Notes: generated from the sequence alone by a model not told the origin. 64,000 nt of DNA from Bacteriovorax stolpii (GCA_945883845.1 CAMCYI010000006.1:1-64000), one strand, 5' to 3'. Shown: positions 15,598 to 25,072, counted from the first letter of the stretch. A program made the numbers and translations.

Positions 15598-17075
15598 CAA
15601 TAAATCAACTTCGCGCCCTGGCTTTTGTCTTTCACATCTTTTTCTTTCCACGGCATGTCTTCAGGCGAAAAGATCATCTTGGTCTGAATAACTGAATTCG
15701 GATCTTCGGTACATTCAAACTTACCGAGTTTATAACTCGTCCACTGATAAATTTTACGGTGGGTACCGAAAGGATGCGTGTCGTAATCAATAAAACGGAA
15801 TTTTCGGCTCATCGCTGTATTGTTATCCTTGATAAAGCCAGGCAGAGCTTTCATTGCCATATCTATACTCTTATTACTGCAGCCGACGATGTCTTTTGAG
15901 ATATTGTAATAGGCCTTACCGTTTTCATCAACGTAATTGCGCTCCCATATATTGCGGCCACAATCAAAGTAGTAACCGTTTGCGTGAAGGCGGTAGAAGA
16001 TTCCCATAAAACTTAAAAACCAGAACTTCTCGGGATTTTGATTGATATTCCCGTGATAAACAAATTTTTCACAGGTCTTCATTTCAGGATAATATTTCTC
16101 GGTAAAGACACGAAGCCTGGAAGAAAAACCAACAGGGAGTTTTTTAAGGCGGATTTCTTCCCGCAGTTTCAGTTTAACGTTCAGTTCATCAACCGTTTTA
16201 GCCTGACGATCTTCCGGTCTCTCTTCACCGACATCACTCCAGAATTTCTCATACAATTTGTGACACCCCTTCTGAACGCGCTTTAGTTCAGAGGGAGTGA
16301 AGTAAATCGAACGTTTTTTAAAGTACGCAAAAGCTTCAGCATAACCGATCAAAGGTCTTACTCTAAGTCCCGGAGATACGAAATCACCAAGAGGATTTCT
16401 TCCATCCATGTTTTCGATCTGAGATTTGACCTTCTCCCAATCCACAGTTTTCTTAAATGCTTTAAGAGAAGCCACATCTGTAAATCTACGGTCAAGAGGA
16501 TCCACTGCCACAAAGACCAGACGAGAGAGCCATGTATTTTTTCCGACGCAGTTTCCTTCCATGCATACTTGCTCAACGTAAGCACCAACCATCCGGACTT
16601 TGATGTAATTTGAATCAAGAAGAGAAACTTCACGGTTTACACTTCCGAAGACGAGAACTTTATGGGGATCGCCGAGTTGATCAAGGACTCGCGGAAGGTA
16701 TCCGATCGAGAAGTCCGGCCTTGAATACACGTCACCATTTTTTTTCCAGACGTCTTTCTGCTCACAATATGAATGGATATAGTGACGCTGGCCAGATGGG
16801 AGATCAACTCCGTAAGCATGTGGTGATCTATAGGGAGTCGTGATAACAACGTGAGCACTTCGTTCACTCTTCACAAACTGTGGATCAACATCGAAGAATA
16901 AATGTGGAACTGCTCTTGAATCAGAAGCTTCAATGGCATGCTCACGGTTCGCACTGAACCATTTGTTCTCATAAATCGTGGCGATCTCGAGATCGTCGCG
17001 ATGAGCACAACTCATGACCAGCAAGATGGTCAGAAGGACGGGGCTTTTCAATTGACATAATCTTCTGCACATCAC
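15597..17075 (-). CDS. Large lipoprotein of unknown function, first gene of complex I-like operon
   Basis: I do not recognise this 492-residue protein. It begins with a short hydrophobic signal ending in LLVMSC (Cys at about 23), a plausible lipobox, so it should be a lipid-anchored envelope protein. The mature part is rich in aromatic residues and Lys, with about nine cysteines. Segments such as YYFDCGRN and WERNY suggest a folded periplasmic domain. Its TGA overlaps the ATG of the NuoB-like gene (TGATG), and no promoter-sized gap separates the five genes down to 12115, so it belongs to that operon. ATG 17075 and 17072 are both possible starts. Confidence 0.65.
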   Translation of the reverse strand: MMCRRLCQLKSPVLLTILLVMSCAHRDDLEIATIYENKWFSANREHAIEASDSRAVPHLFFDVDPQFVKSERSAHVVITTPYRSPHAYGVDLPSGQRHYIHSYCEQKDVWKKNGDVYSRPDFSIGYLPRVLDQLGDPHKVLVFGSVNREVSLLDSNYIKVRMVGAYVEQVCMEGNCVGKNTWLSRLVFVAVDPLDRRFTDVASLKAFKKTVDWEKVKSQIENMDGRNPLGDFVSPGLRVRPLIGYAEAFAYFKKRSIYFTPSELKRVQKGCHKLYEKFWSDVGEERPEDRQAKTVDELNVKLKLREEIRLKKLPVGFSSRLRVFTEKYYPEMKTCEKFVYHGNINQNPEKFWFLSFMGIFYRLHANGYYFDCGRNIWERNYVDENGKAYYNISKDIVGCSNKSIDMAMKALPGFIKDNNTAMSRKFRFIDYDTHPFGTHRKIYQWTSYKLGKFECTEDPNSVIQTKMIFSPEDMPWKEKDVKDKSQGAKLIY

Positions 17076-17100
17076 ATCATAACTCTACTTTTTTCGTCTC

Positions 17101-17186
17101 GCCCGGGTGGTGGAATGGTAGACACAAGGGATTTAAAATCCCTCGGTAGCAATACCGTACGAGTTCGAGTCTCGTCTTGGGCACCA
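17101..17186 (+). tRNA. tRNA-Leu (anticodon TAA)
   Basis: The 86-base gene folds as a class II tRNA. The acceptor stem GCCCGGG pairs with CTTGGGC (two G-U pairs), the anticodon stem AGGGA/TCCCT has a 7-base loop with TAA at 17134-17136, the long variable arm CGGTA-GCAA-TACCG is typical of leucine tRNAs, and the T arm is ACGAG-TTCGAGT-CTCGT. The 3' CCA is encoded. It reads UUA codons. It lies 25 bases from the divergent lipoprotein gene. Confidence 0.96.
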
Positions 17187-17329
17187 TCATTCGAGCTTCA
17201 GTAATTTTACAATGAATTCAAACCATTAAACAAACGCAAATCGTCGTAGCACTCCGCTTCACTGCTGACGGCCTGATGTTTTTCATCTAAAATCTTAAGA
17301 AAAGAGCACACTCTAGAGAGGATGGCCCC

Positions 17330-17593
17330 ATGATCGCCCGAAAAATCACTTACCGCGGAACATTTAGCCAGGAAGCCCTTGGTGCAATTTATGACATTAC
17401 CCGGAAGACTGAAATCACCGGTCAGGTAAAATCAATCAGTGACAGTGAAATTGTCCTGAACCTTGAAGGTGATGCAGCGATGATCAAACTTCTTCAGCAC
17501 AAGATCGAGCATCAGGTGAAGAACATCATCACAGATAAAACTGTAACCCCGATCGAATATCAGTACTACGTTGGTGTTGTTCTTCTGAACTAA
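17330..17593 (+). CDS. Acylphosphatase-like small protein lacking the catalytic motif
   Basis: The 87-residue product has the length and strand-helix pattern of acylphosphatase: a first strand (ARKITYRGTF), helix, ITGQVKSISDSEIVLNLEG and a second helix. The phosphate-binding loop with its Arg (GVGFR in active enzymes) is FSQEA here, and the catalytic Asn of VRN is Ser in VKS. So it may share the ferredoxin-like fold but is unlikely to hydrolyse acyl phosphates. The assignment rests on pattern only. A strong terminator follows at 17621. The preceding 140 bases after the tRNA hold no other gene that I can see. Confidence 0.5.
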   Translation: MIARKITYRGTFSQEALGAIYDITRKTEITGQVKSISDSEIVLNLEGDAAMIKLLQHKIEHQVKNIITDKTVTPIEYQYYVGVVLLN

Positions 17594-17614
17594 TTCAAAT
17601 TGAAATTTTTAAGC

Positions 17615-17646
17615 AAAAAAAAGGCTCCCCAAGGAGCCTTTTTTTT
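17615..17646. terminator. Bidirectional intrinsic terminator between convergent genes
   Basis: A perfect 8-bp stem (AAGGCTCC at 17621-17628 with GGAGCCTT at 17633-17640, loop CCAA) is flanked by an A run on the left and a T run on the right, so it can stop transcription from both the acylphosphatase-like gene and the nuo operon. The T run overlaps the nuoN stop codon. Confidence 0.92.
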
Positions 17647-19120
17647 ATCTGGCGAACATCTTAACAAAATGAATGACTGCTTTGGGAAAAACTCCAAATT
17701 GCAAAGTAGCTAGAGCAGAAATAACTGCAGCCACAGTTGGTCCTTTAAGACGGTGCAAAGTGGCCATCTCGCCAGTTGATTCTTTCATGAAGAGATAAAC
17801 AATCACTCTAAGGTAGTAATACACAGAAACGACACTCGTGAGAACTGCAATGACAACCAGTGGAACTTCTCCTCTGCTGACGGCAGAACTAAAGAGACCG
17901 TACTTCCCGATGAATCCCGACGTAAGAGGAATTCCGGCCATTGAAAAAAGAAAGATAGTGAAGAGCGCGCCGAGGATCGGGTGTTTTATACCAAGACCTG
18001 CCATCTGTTCAAGATTGAGGTCCTTCTGATTTTTATCTTCAAAGAGTGAAATCAGAGCAAAGACACCGAGGTTAGATAGTGCATAGAAGAAAAGATAAAT
18101 GATCAACGATCTCGTATCCTCAACTCCTGTTCTTACAACAATTAATCCGAGCAATAAGTAGCCTGTGTGCGCGATAGTTGAATAAGCCAGCATGCGCTTG
18201 ATTTCTGTCTGGGAAATCGCAACAACATTGCCGTAGATCATACTTGCAGCTGCAACAAACCATAGGAATGAGTGGAACCAGTGAAGGCCTTCAACTGATT
18301 CATTGAAAACAAGATGCTGAGAAATCTTTGCGAATGCCATGAAGGCCGTAAACTTAACTCCGGCACCCATGTATCCTGTGACGTTCGTAGCAGCACCCTG
18401 ATAAACATCAGGAAGCCAGCCGTGGAACGGAAAAGCACCAACTTTGAAAAGCATGGCAACTGTCACGAGTCCAAGACCGATATAAAAGATGATGGATGGC
18501 TGACCCATCTGAACATTGTGGGCGATAGTGCTGAGTTCAAATGAACCTGTTGAACCAAAGATCAGCGCCGAGCCATAAAGGAACAGAGCAGAAGCAAGGC
18601 CACCAAGGATGAAATATTTCAGGCCGGCCTCAGAAGAGAAACGGCTTGAGCGGCGCATGGCCACCATAACGTAGATAGCAAGAGACATAATCTCGAGAGA
18701 AATGAACATGAAAAGTAGATGAGACGTACTAACCATCAGCATCATTCCCGCGCACGAAAAAAGAATGAGGCCGTAGATTTCAGCGAGCAATCCTTCCTTT
18801 TTATCCTGGCCATACGTGAGGACAACTGCGATCAGGGCGAAGCACATGATCATGAGGTTCAGGCTGCGGGTAAAAGGATTCAGGACGAGAGTATTTTGAA
18901 GAAGTGAGATATCGCTCACAAACAGATTCGAACAGCCTTCGATCAGGGCATAAAGAACGGCGGCGAAAGATACAATAAATGCATATCCATGACCGTTTGA
19001 TTTATTCGTTCCAACCAGAAGACTGAAAAGACCACCTGCGCTTATTGTAAAAAGCGGAAGAAGGCACATCAGTTGTTCAGATGTTAAGCTCGCGAGTGGA
19101 AACATTTGCATTATGTTCAT
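17645..19120 (-). CDS. nuoN: NADH-quinone oxidoreductase subunit N
   Basis: NuoN is one of three antiporter-like proton-pumping subunits in the membrane arm of complex I. The 491-residue product is almost wholly hydrophobic with about 14 membrane segments and the usual elements: a conserved Glu in a membrane segment (MFISLEIMSLAIY), the central Lys in MLFKVGAFPFHGWLPDVYQGA, and KRMLAYSTIAHTGYLLLG. It overlaps nuoM by four bases and is the last gene of the operon. Confidence 0.95.
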   Translation of the reverse strand: MNIMQMFPLASLTSEQLMCLLPLFTISAGGLFSLLVGTNKSNGHGYAFIVSFAAVLYALIEGCSNLFVSDISLLQNTLVLNPFTRSLNLMIMCFALIAVVLTYGQDKKEGLLAEIYGLILFSCAGMMLMVSTSHLLFMFISLEIMSLAIYVMVAMRRSSRFSSEAGLKYFILGGLASALFLYGSALIFGSTGSFELSTIAHNVQMGQPSIIFYIGLGLVTVAMLFKVGAFPFHGWLPDVYQGAATNVTGYMGAGVKFTAFMAFAKISQHLVFNESVEGLHWFHSFLWFVAAASMIYGNVVAISQTEIKRMLAYSTIAHTGYLLLGLIVVRTGVEDTRSLIIYLFFYALSNLGVFALISLFEDKNQKDLNLEQMAGLGIKHPILGALFTIFLFSMAGIPLTSGFIGKYGLFSSAVSRGEVPLVVIAVLTSVVSVYYYLRVIVYLFMKESTGEMATLHRLKGPTVAAVISALATLQFGVFPKAVIHFVKMFAR

Positions 19121-20658
19121 GGGTTCCTGCTTTTTTGGATAACTGTCGTGCCATATTCTTCAAGAGTCGCATCCGATTTCCAGAAGAAAGTTCTCGGAAA
19201 GAAACCAATGCCGAAGACAAAGATAGTAAGTGTAATCATCGCAATGATTTCTTTCGCATCAAGGTCATGAAGATGACTGACATCGTGACGGGTTGTCTTT
19301 GGCCCCAGCATCACCATCTGGTAAGCTTTTAAGGCATAAATGGCGCCGAGGATGACACCAGTCCCTGCGAAGAGAACGAAAACCGGTTGTACCTGAAAAG
19401 CTCCGAGAAGAATCGGAAACTCACCTACAAATCCATTTGATCCAGGAAGGGCCACACTTGAAAGTGTCATGATCATGAATGCAATAGCCATGAGGGGTAC
19501 GATTTTAGCAAGGCCGCCGAAATCTTCGAGGTTTCGTGTGTGAAGTCTCTCGTACAAAAAGCCCACGATCATGAAGAGTCCACCGGCCGAGATGCCGTGA
19601 TTGATCATCTGATAAAGCGAACCAGCAATCGCAACTTTCTGAAATGAGAAAAGACCGACCATGATGTATCCCATGTGGGACACAGATGAATAAGCGACAA
19701 GTTTTTTGAAATCTGTCTGCGAGAGTGCACAGAAAGCACCATAGATGATGCCGATGACACCCATGAGAATAAAGAAATCAGAAAAATAAAGAGCAGCTTG
19801 AGGGAAGAATGGGATCGCAATTCTCATCAGGCCATAAGTTCCGAGCTTCAGGAGAACAGCGGCCAGAAAAACTGAGCCAACAGTCGGTGCCTGAACGTGA
19901 GCATCCGGAAGCCATGTATGAAAAGGAACCATCGGAACCTTGATCACGAAAGCAAGTGCAAAGGCAAGGAAGAGATAAGTCTGTGGTGATCTGAAAGCAT
20001 TCGCGAGTGAAGAGCCATCAAATCCAAAACTCATCTGAGAAAGTTGCGCCATGTTCGCTGTCGGCTGGCCAAAAAATTCCTGTGACGAATGAATGAGCCA
20101 GAAGATCGCCACGAGCATCAGAAGAGATCCGATCATCGTATAGATGAAAAACTTGATGGTTGCGTAGATGCGGTCTTTTCCGCCCCAGATACCGATCATG
20201 AAGAACATCGGGATAAGGACAATTTCCCAGAAGAAATAGAAAAGGAAAAGGTCAGTTGAAAGAAACGTTCCGTACATTCCAGACTGAAGGGCCATGATGA
20301 GCACGACGAAGAATTTTTCTTTCTTCAATTCACCATGAGGCCATGTTCCAAGAATCGCAGCAGGAGAGATAAAACTTGTAAGGAGTACGAGCGGAAGGCT
20401 GATGCCATCGATCCCGACGCGATAATTGATTCCCCAATCCGGAAGCCATGGAATGAAGTGAACCATCTGCATGGTCGAAGATGTGCCGTCAAATCCCATG
20501 TACAGCATGATACCGAGGACTGCACTCACCAGTGTCTGGATAAGTGTGAGAGTCCGCAGTTTGCTTTCCATGAATGAAGGTGTCAGGAGAGCAATCACTG
20601 CGAAGATCATCGGTGTGAAGACAATCCAGCTAAGCAGGGTCGATGAAGTTGAATCCAT
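19117..20658 (-). CDS. nuoM: NADH-quinone oxidoreductase subunit M
   Basis: An antiporter-like subunit of complex I. The 513-residue product has about 14 membrane segments and the family signatures: a conserved Glu in FYFFWEIVLIPMFFMIG, the central Lys in VIKVPMVPFHTWLPDAHVQAPT, and DFKKLVAYSSVSHMGYI. Length is normal. It begins 13 bases after nuoL. Confidence 0.96.
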   Translation of the reverse strand: MDSTSSTLLSWIVFTPMIFAVIALLTPSFMESKLRTLTLIQTLVSAVLGIMLYMGFDGTSSTMQMVHFIPWLPDWGINYRVGIDGISLPLVLLTSFISPAAILGTWPHGELKKEKFFVVLIMALQSGMYGTFLSTDLFLFYFFWEIVLIPMFFMIGIWGGKDRIYATIKFFIYTMIGSLLMLVAIFWLIHSSQEFFGQPTANMAQLSQMSFGFDGSSLANAFRSPQTYLFLAFALAFVIKVPMVPFHTWLPDAHVQAPTVGSVFLAAVLLKLGTYGLMRIAIPFFPQAALYFSDFFILMGVIGIIYGAFCALSQTDFKKLVAYSSVSHMGYIMVGLFSFQKVAIAGSLYQMINHGISAGGLFMIVGFLYERLHTRNLEDFGGLAKIVPLMAIAFMIMTLSSVALPGSNGFVGEFPILLGAFQVQPVFVLFAGTGVILGAIYALKAYQMVMLGPKTTRHDVSHLHDLDAKEIIAMITLTIFVFGIGFFPRTFFWKSDATLEEYGTTVIQKSRNP

Positions 20659-20671
20659 GAATATATCCTTA

Positions 20672-22648
20672 CTAAATGAACACTTTAAAAATAAAGAACA
20701 TGGCGAGGAGCAATCCTCCCAACATCATGATGCCGTAAGTTTGCAAATCTCCGGTCTGAAGACCACGAAGACCAGAACTCATCCAGCGCACACTTCTACC
20801 CAGTCCATTCACAGCACCGTCAAAGACGTATCTGTCGACGACGTCTGAGGAGAACTTCGAAATATTTCTGACTGGAATCACAACGATCTGATGATAGAGC
20901 TCATCAATGTAATATTTGTTCGCGAGAACTTTATGAACAGGCCCGAAGCCTTTCAGAAGATCTGTGACAAAAAGAACTCTAGAGAAGATTTTTACACCAG
21001 CAAAGTAAGCAGCAATGGCGATGATACTTGAACCCACCATCACAACACCTTCATGCAGGGGCAGTTTCACGCCGACGAGAGGAAGGTGCTTCGCAGGAAC
21101 TATCGGATCAAGCCAGTTAGAAAGAAAGTGTGGCATGTGACCAAGGTAATCACCCATCAAATGAGGAACACCCAGAAATCCACCAAGAGCAGCAAGACCA
21201 GCAAGAACATAAAGCGGGAACGTCATCATCCCCGGCGATTCATGAAGATGTTCTTTCGTGTGGTGATCAAGTCTTTCTTTACCGTAAAACGTGAGGGCCA
21301 TCATGCGGCCTGTGTAGACAGCAGTCAGAGCAGCTGTAAGGACACCGACGATGAAGAGGTACGAAATACCATTTGGTAACGCGATCGTAGAATAAAGGAT
21401 CTCATCTTTTGAAAAGAAGCCTGAAAAGAATGGAATACCTGAAATCGCGAGAGAACCAATTAACATGGTGACGTGAGTATGAGGAAGATACTTCTTCAGA
21501 CCACCCATTTTCGTCATGTCCTGCTCGTGGTGGCAGGCGTGAATCACAGATCCTGAACCAAGGAACAAGAGAGCTTTAAAGAAAGCATGAGTCATTAAAT
21601 GGAAAACCGCTGTCTGATAAGCACCGACTCCGCAAGCGAGGAACATAAATCCAAGCTGAGACACAGTTGAATATGCGAGAACTTTTTTGATATCTGTCTG
21701 CGCAATCGCAATTGTTCCTGCGAAGAGTGCCGTGAGAGCACCGGTATGAGCAATCACCTGGAGAGCAACCGGCGACAATTCGAAGAGAGGGTTCAGGCGC
21801 GCAATCATATAAACACCTGCAGTCACCATGGTGGCAGCGTGGATGAGAGCAGATACTGGTGTTGGTCCACTCATCGCATCAGGAAGCCATACATACAAAG
21901 GAATCTGCGCAGACTTACCAGTAGCTCCGACAAAGAGAGAAAGACAAATCAGCGTTGCATGTGGAGTGATTCTTGCGATCACGTCAGGGTTATGAAGGAG
22001 TTCATTGATACTTGTAAGACTTAAAGTGCCAAGTTCACGGAAAAGAAGAAACATCCCGATCAGGAATCCAAGATCTCCTATTCTGTTCACGATGAAAGCT
22101 TTTTTACCAGCGTTGGCTTTTTCTGTGTCTGTGTACCAGAAACCGATCAAAAGATAAGAGCAAAGCCCCACGCCTTCCCAACCAAAGAAAAGAAGCGGGA
22201 GATTGTTTCCGAGTACGAGAAGAAGCATGTTGAAACAAAAGAGATTCAGATAAGAGAAGTAACGACCAACGCACTCATCGTCATGCATGTAGCTGGTCGA
22301 GTAGAGATGAATAAGAGTACCGATCCCTGTGATGATCATCACAAGAAGACCTGAAAGTTTATCAATACGAAGTTCAAAAGGAATGACGAGACCGCCGAAG
22401 TTGAACCAGTCGAAGCAATTTGTCACGAGTGATGGATCGTTTCCTGTTGCTCCTTTCAAAGCCACAAAGGCAAAAAGAGAAAGAACGAAAGATAATCCGA
22501 TAAAGAACGTAGCGATTCCTCCGGCCGTGTTCGCTGGTGTTTTTGCAAAACCGCGATAGGCCAGCGGCATGATCACACCATTGAAAAAGAATCCAATGAG
22601 AGGAAAAAGGAGGATGAGAAGTGGCAGGCTTGAGTTCATCGTTTCCAC
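20672..22648 (-). CDS. nuoL: NADH-quinone oxidoreductase subunit L
   Basis: The most distal proton-pumping subunit. The 658-residue product has the two NADH-ubiquinone oxidoreductase chain 5 domains: an N-terminal part with SYMHDDECVGRYFSYLNLF, the FFGWEGVGLCSYLLIGFW segment carrying the conserved Glu, PLYVWLPDAMSGPTPVSALIHAATM, and a long C-terminal part ending in membrane segments and the lateral helix region. DIKKVLAYSTVSQLGFM is present. Size fits the family (about 610-680). Spacing is 5 bases to nuoK and 13 to nuoM. Confidence 0.96.
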   Translation of the reverse strand: METMNSSLPLLILLFPLIGFFFNGVIMPLAYRGFAKTPANTAGGIATFFIGLSFVLSLFAFVALKGATGNDPSLVTNCFDWFNFGGLVIPFELRIDKLSGLLVMIITGIGTLIHLYSTSYMHDDECVGRYFSYLNLFCFNMLLLVLGNNLPLLFFGWEGVGLCSYLLIGFWYTDTEKANAGKKAFIVNRIGDLGFLIGMFLLFRELGTLSLTSINELLHNPDVIARITPHATLICLSLFVGATGKSAQIPLYVWLPDAMSGPTPVSALIHAATMVTAGVYMIARLNPLFELSPVALQVIAHTGALTALFAGTIAIAQTDIKKVLAYSTVSQLGFMFLACGVGAYQTAVFHLMTHAFFKALLFLGSGSVIHACHHEQDMTKMGGLKKYLPHTHVTMLIGSLAISGIPFFSGFFSKDEILYSTIALPNGISYLFIVGVLTAALTAVYTGRMMALTFYGKERLDHHTKEHLHESPGMMTFPLYVLAGLAALGGFLGVPHLMGDYLGHMPHFLSNWLDPIVPAKHLPLVGVKLPLHEGVVMVGSSIIAIAAYFAGVKIFSRVLFVTDLLKGFGPVHKVLANKYYIDELYHQIVVIPVRNISKFSSDVVDRYVFDGAVNGLGRSVRWMSSGLRGLQTGDLQTYGIMMLGGLLLAMFFIFKVFI

Positions 22649-22653
22649 GTAGG

Positions 22654-22956
22654 TTATCCTTTAAGAGTATTCGCTATTTCAGTTTTAATGGAGCCAAAGT
22701 TCCGGTACAGGTTTACCAGAATGGAAAGACCAATGGCGGACTCGGCAGCTGCAATCGTAATCACGAAAAACACCTGCATCTGGCCTTCAATCATCTGTGA
22801 AGAATTTGAAAATCCCACGAGTGAAAGATTGGCAGCATTCAGGAGAAGTTCGATTCCCATCAAAACCATGATTGTGTCACGGCGGAGGAGAACGACCATC
22901 ATTCCAACGGTGAAGAGAAAAGCGGCAAGACATTGAACCAATAAATCGTTTGTCAT
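22654..22956 (-). CDS. nuoK: NADH-quinone oxidoreductase subunit K
   Basis: A small membrane-arm subunit of complex I. The 100-residue product has three membrane segments with the two conserved glutamates needed for proton transfer, one in LMGIELLLNAANL and one in AAAESAIGLSILV. Length matches the family exactly. It lies 9 bases after nuoJ and 5 before nuoL. Confidence 0.96.
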   Translation of the reverse strand: MTNDLLVQCLAAFLFTVGMMVVLLRRDTIMVLMGIELLLNAANLSLVGFSNSSQMIEGQMQVFFVITIAAAESAIGLSILVNLYRNFGSIKTEIANTLKG

Positions 22957-22965
22957 AAGTGTGCC

Positions 22966-23493
22966 TTAATCAAATTTTCTTTTCGCCAATACTACTGCGC
23001 CGACGATTGCTGTCAGAAGGGCAAGTGAGATCACTTCAAATGAAATGTAGTATTGAGAGAAAAGTGCAAAGGATAGAACTTTTGAGTTACCACCAAGCTG
23101 CTGAATCGTTTCGTGACTGAAAGGACCGAGGACTCTGCCATCGTGATGGTGCTTGAAGTGGCTGAAGAGTCCATTGAACAGAACTCCACCAATAAGAAGA
23201 CCGACACCAATCACACCAAAGAAAACGAGCGGCTTTTGCTTATACTCAGTCTCTTCTTTGTTCAGGTTGAGGAGCATGATGGAAAAGATAAAGAGAACCA
23301 TAATCGCACCGGCGTAAACCACCAGTTGAATTGTGGCGACCATGTGCTCACCGATGAGGCCGTAAATCCCGGCACTCATGATAAGAACTCCGAGAAGGCA
23401 AAGTGCAGAAGTGACAGCGTTCTTTGCAAAGATCATCGTCGTAGCGAGGATCGCAGAGATAATGGCGAGGATAACAATCGCGGGGCTTAACAT
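22966..23493 (-). CDS. nuoJ: NADH-quinone oxidoreductase subunit J
   Basis: A membrane-arm subunit with five predicted membrane segments in 175 residues, including the conserved QLVVYAGAIMVLFIFSIMLLN segment of the third helix, which contains the pi-bulge linked to quinone-driven movement in solved structures. It starts one base after the nuoI stop. Confidence 0.95.
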   Translation of the reverse strand: MLSPAIVILAIISAILATTMIFAKNAVTSALCLLGVLIMSAGIYGLIGEHMVATIQLVVYAGAIMVLFIFSIMLLNLNKEETEYKQKPLVFFGVIGVGLLIGGVLFNGLFSHFKHHHDGRVLGPFSHETIQQLGGNSKVLSFALFSQYYISFEVISLALLTAIVGAVVLAKRKFD

Positions 23494-23494
23494 A

Positions 23495-23995
23495 TTAACC
23501 TCTTCCTTTCACATCACGCTTGAGATGGTCGAGATCGTAAATCGCATCTTCGCGTGTTGAAACAGCAAGTTCGTAGTTACGAGAGAGCTTGATCGCATCT
23601 TTCGGACATGCCTCTTCGCAGAAACCGCAGAAACAACAACGAAGTGAATCGATATCAAAGCTGATGGGCTTTTTCTCTTTCTTCACGCCGTAAACATTGT
23701 TTTCGTCTTCACGTTCATCCGCCACAATGTGAATACAGTCTGCGGGACAGATTGTTTCGCAAAGAAAGCAGGCCGTGCAGTTTTCAGTTTTGTTGGCATC
23801 AACGGAAATGAAATGCATTCCACGAAAGCGCTGAGAGTAGTCCCGTTTTTTCTCGGGATACAAAATTGTATCGTGCTGACGGAGGAAGAAGCCCTTGATG
23901 AATCGGCTCATCGTAATCTTCATCCCGATCAGGATCGCGGGGATATAAGCTTTTTCGCGGGCGGTGTACTTTTTTGAAACGTTAATTGTTCCCAT
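23495..23995 (-). CDS. nuoI: NADH-quinone oxidoreductase subunit I (2[4Fe-4S])
   Basis: NuoI carries clusters N6a and N6b, which pass electrons toward N2. The 166-residue product has two complete motifs, CTACFLCETICP (about 73-84) and CCFCGFCEEACP (about 119-130). This makes it a useful contrast to the degenerate paralogue at 13204. An N-terminal amphipathic stretch would dock it to NuoH. Spacing to nuoH is 9 bases. Confidence 0.96.
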   Translation of the reverse strand: MGTINVSKKYTAREKAYIPAILIGMKITMSRFIKGFFLRQHDTILYPEKKRDYSQRFRGMHFISVDANKTENCTACFLCETICPADCIHIVADEREDENNVYGVKKEKKPISFDIDSLRCCFCGFCEEACPKDAIKLSRNYELAVSTREDAIYDLDHLKRDVKGRG

Positions 23996-24004
23996 AAAGT
24001 GTCC

Positions 24005-25072
24005 CTATTTGTTGAGAACGTAAACCATAAGGGTCACGATCACGAGGTTAATAAGTGAGAGCGGGAAAAGTATTTTCCAGCCCAAATCCATCAATTGGTC
24101 AAAGCGAAAGCGCGGAACAGTCCAGCGAATCCAGACGAACATAAACATAAAGAATGCAACTTTCGAAATCAGACTTAAGACTTCAAATGCAGCTTTTGTA
24201 TTCTGCATGCCGACTTCGCCGAATCCGAAGTTCGTTGAGATGAAGTTGACGAGGAAAGACATCCCAGGAAGAAGGCCGTACCCGCCGAAGAACAATGTTG
24301 CAATCAGAGCAGAGGCCATGATCATCGCCACGTACTCGGCCATGAAGAAGAGAGCGAATTTCATAGCGCCATACTCAAGGTGGTAACCTGCAACGAGCTC
24401 TGACTCTCCTTCCGGAAGATCGAAAGGAAGACGGTTTGTCTCAGCGAAGATGGAAATCCAGAAGACGAGTGCGCCGAAAGGATTTACAACACAACCCCAG
24501 TACTTAGCTGCTTGCCAGCTGACCATTTCGTGAGGATTGAATGTTCCGTAAACGATAAGCATTGAAAGGAGGGCGAGGCCCATGGAGATTTCATAAGAAA
24601 CAATCTGACTTGCACCCCGGAGAGATCCAAGGACCGCGTATTTATTTTTTGATGCCCAACCAGCAAGGATGATCGGATAAACTTCGAGGCCCGCAAAGGC
24701 GAGAATGAAGATGACACCAGAATCCATTGTAGCTATTTGAAGAGTGATCTCATGACCGTTTACAATGGCCGTCGACCCGAAAGGAATAACCGACATTGCA
24801 CAGAGAGGAGCAATCAGTGCCACCATCGGGGCCATGTAATAGAAAAATTTATTCGCGTTGCCGGGAGTAAAGTCTTCCTTGAAAATAAATTTAACCACGT
24901 CAGCAAGAGGCTGAAGAAGTCCGAACGGACCGACACGGTTTGGTCCGACTCGTCTTTGCATCCAGGCAGCACCTCTACGCTCGAACCACACCATGATCGG
25001 CACGACCCCGAGTGAGAGACCCACTACGAACACAATTTTTGCCATCAACTGAGCTACATCAAATAATTCCAT
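24005..25072 (-). CDS. nuoH: NADH-quinone oxidoreductase subunit H
   Basis: NuoH forms the entrance to the quinone chamber and links the peripheral and membrane arms. The 355-residue product has eight membrane segments and the signature RRGAAWMQRRVGPNRVGPFGLLQPLADVVK near the N-terminus, the loop FAETNRLPFDLPEGESELVAGYHLEY, and the C-terminal WIRWTVPRFRFDQLMDLGWK. All key acidic residues of the quinone-facing loop are present. Confidence 0.97.
   Translation of the reverse strand: MELFDVAQLMAKIVFVVGLSLGVVPIMVWFERRGAAWMQRRVGPNRVGPFGLLQPLADVVKFIFKEDFTPGNANKFFYYMAPMVALIAPLCAMSVIPFGSTAIVNGHEITLQIATMDSGVIFILAFAGLEVYPIILAGWASKNKYAVLGSLRGASQIVSYEISMGLALLSMLIVYGTFNPHEMVSWQAAKYWGCVVNPFGALVFWISIFAETNRLPFDLPEGESELVAGYHLEYGAMKFALFFMAEYVAMIMASALIATLFFGGYGLLPGMSFLVNFISTNFGFGEVGMQNTKAAFEVLSLISKVAFFMFMFVWIRWTVPRFRFDQLMDLGWKILFPLSLINLVIVTLMVYVLNK

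Noticed and set aside
17101..17186. Attachment site or island at the tRNA-Leu gene
   Set aside because: No integrase nearby and no second copy of the tRNA 3' end in the window.
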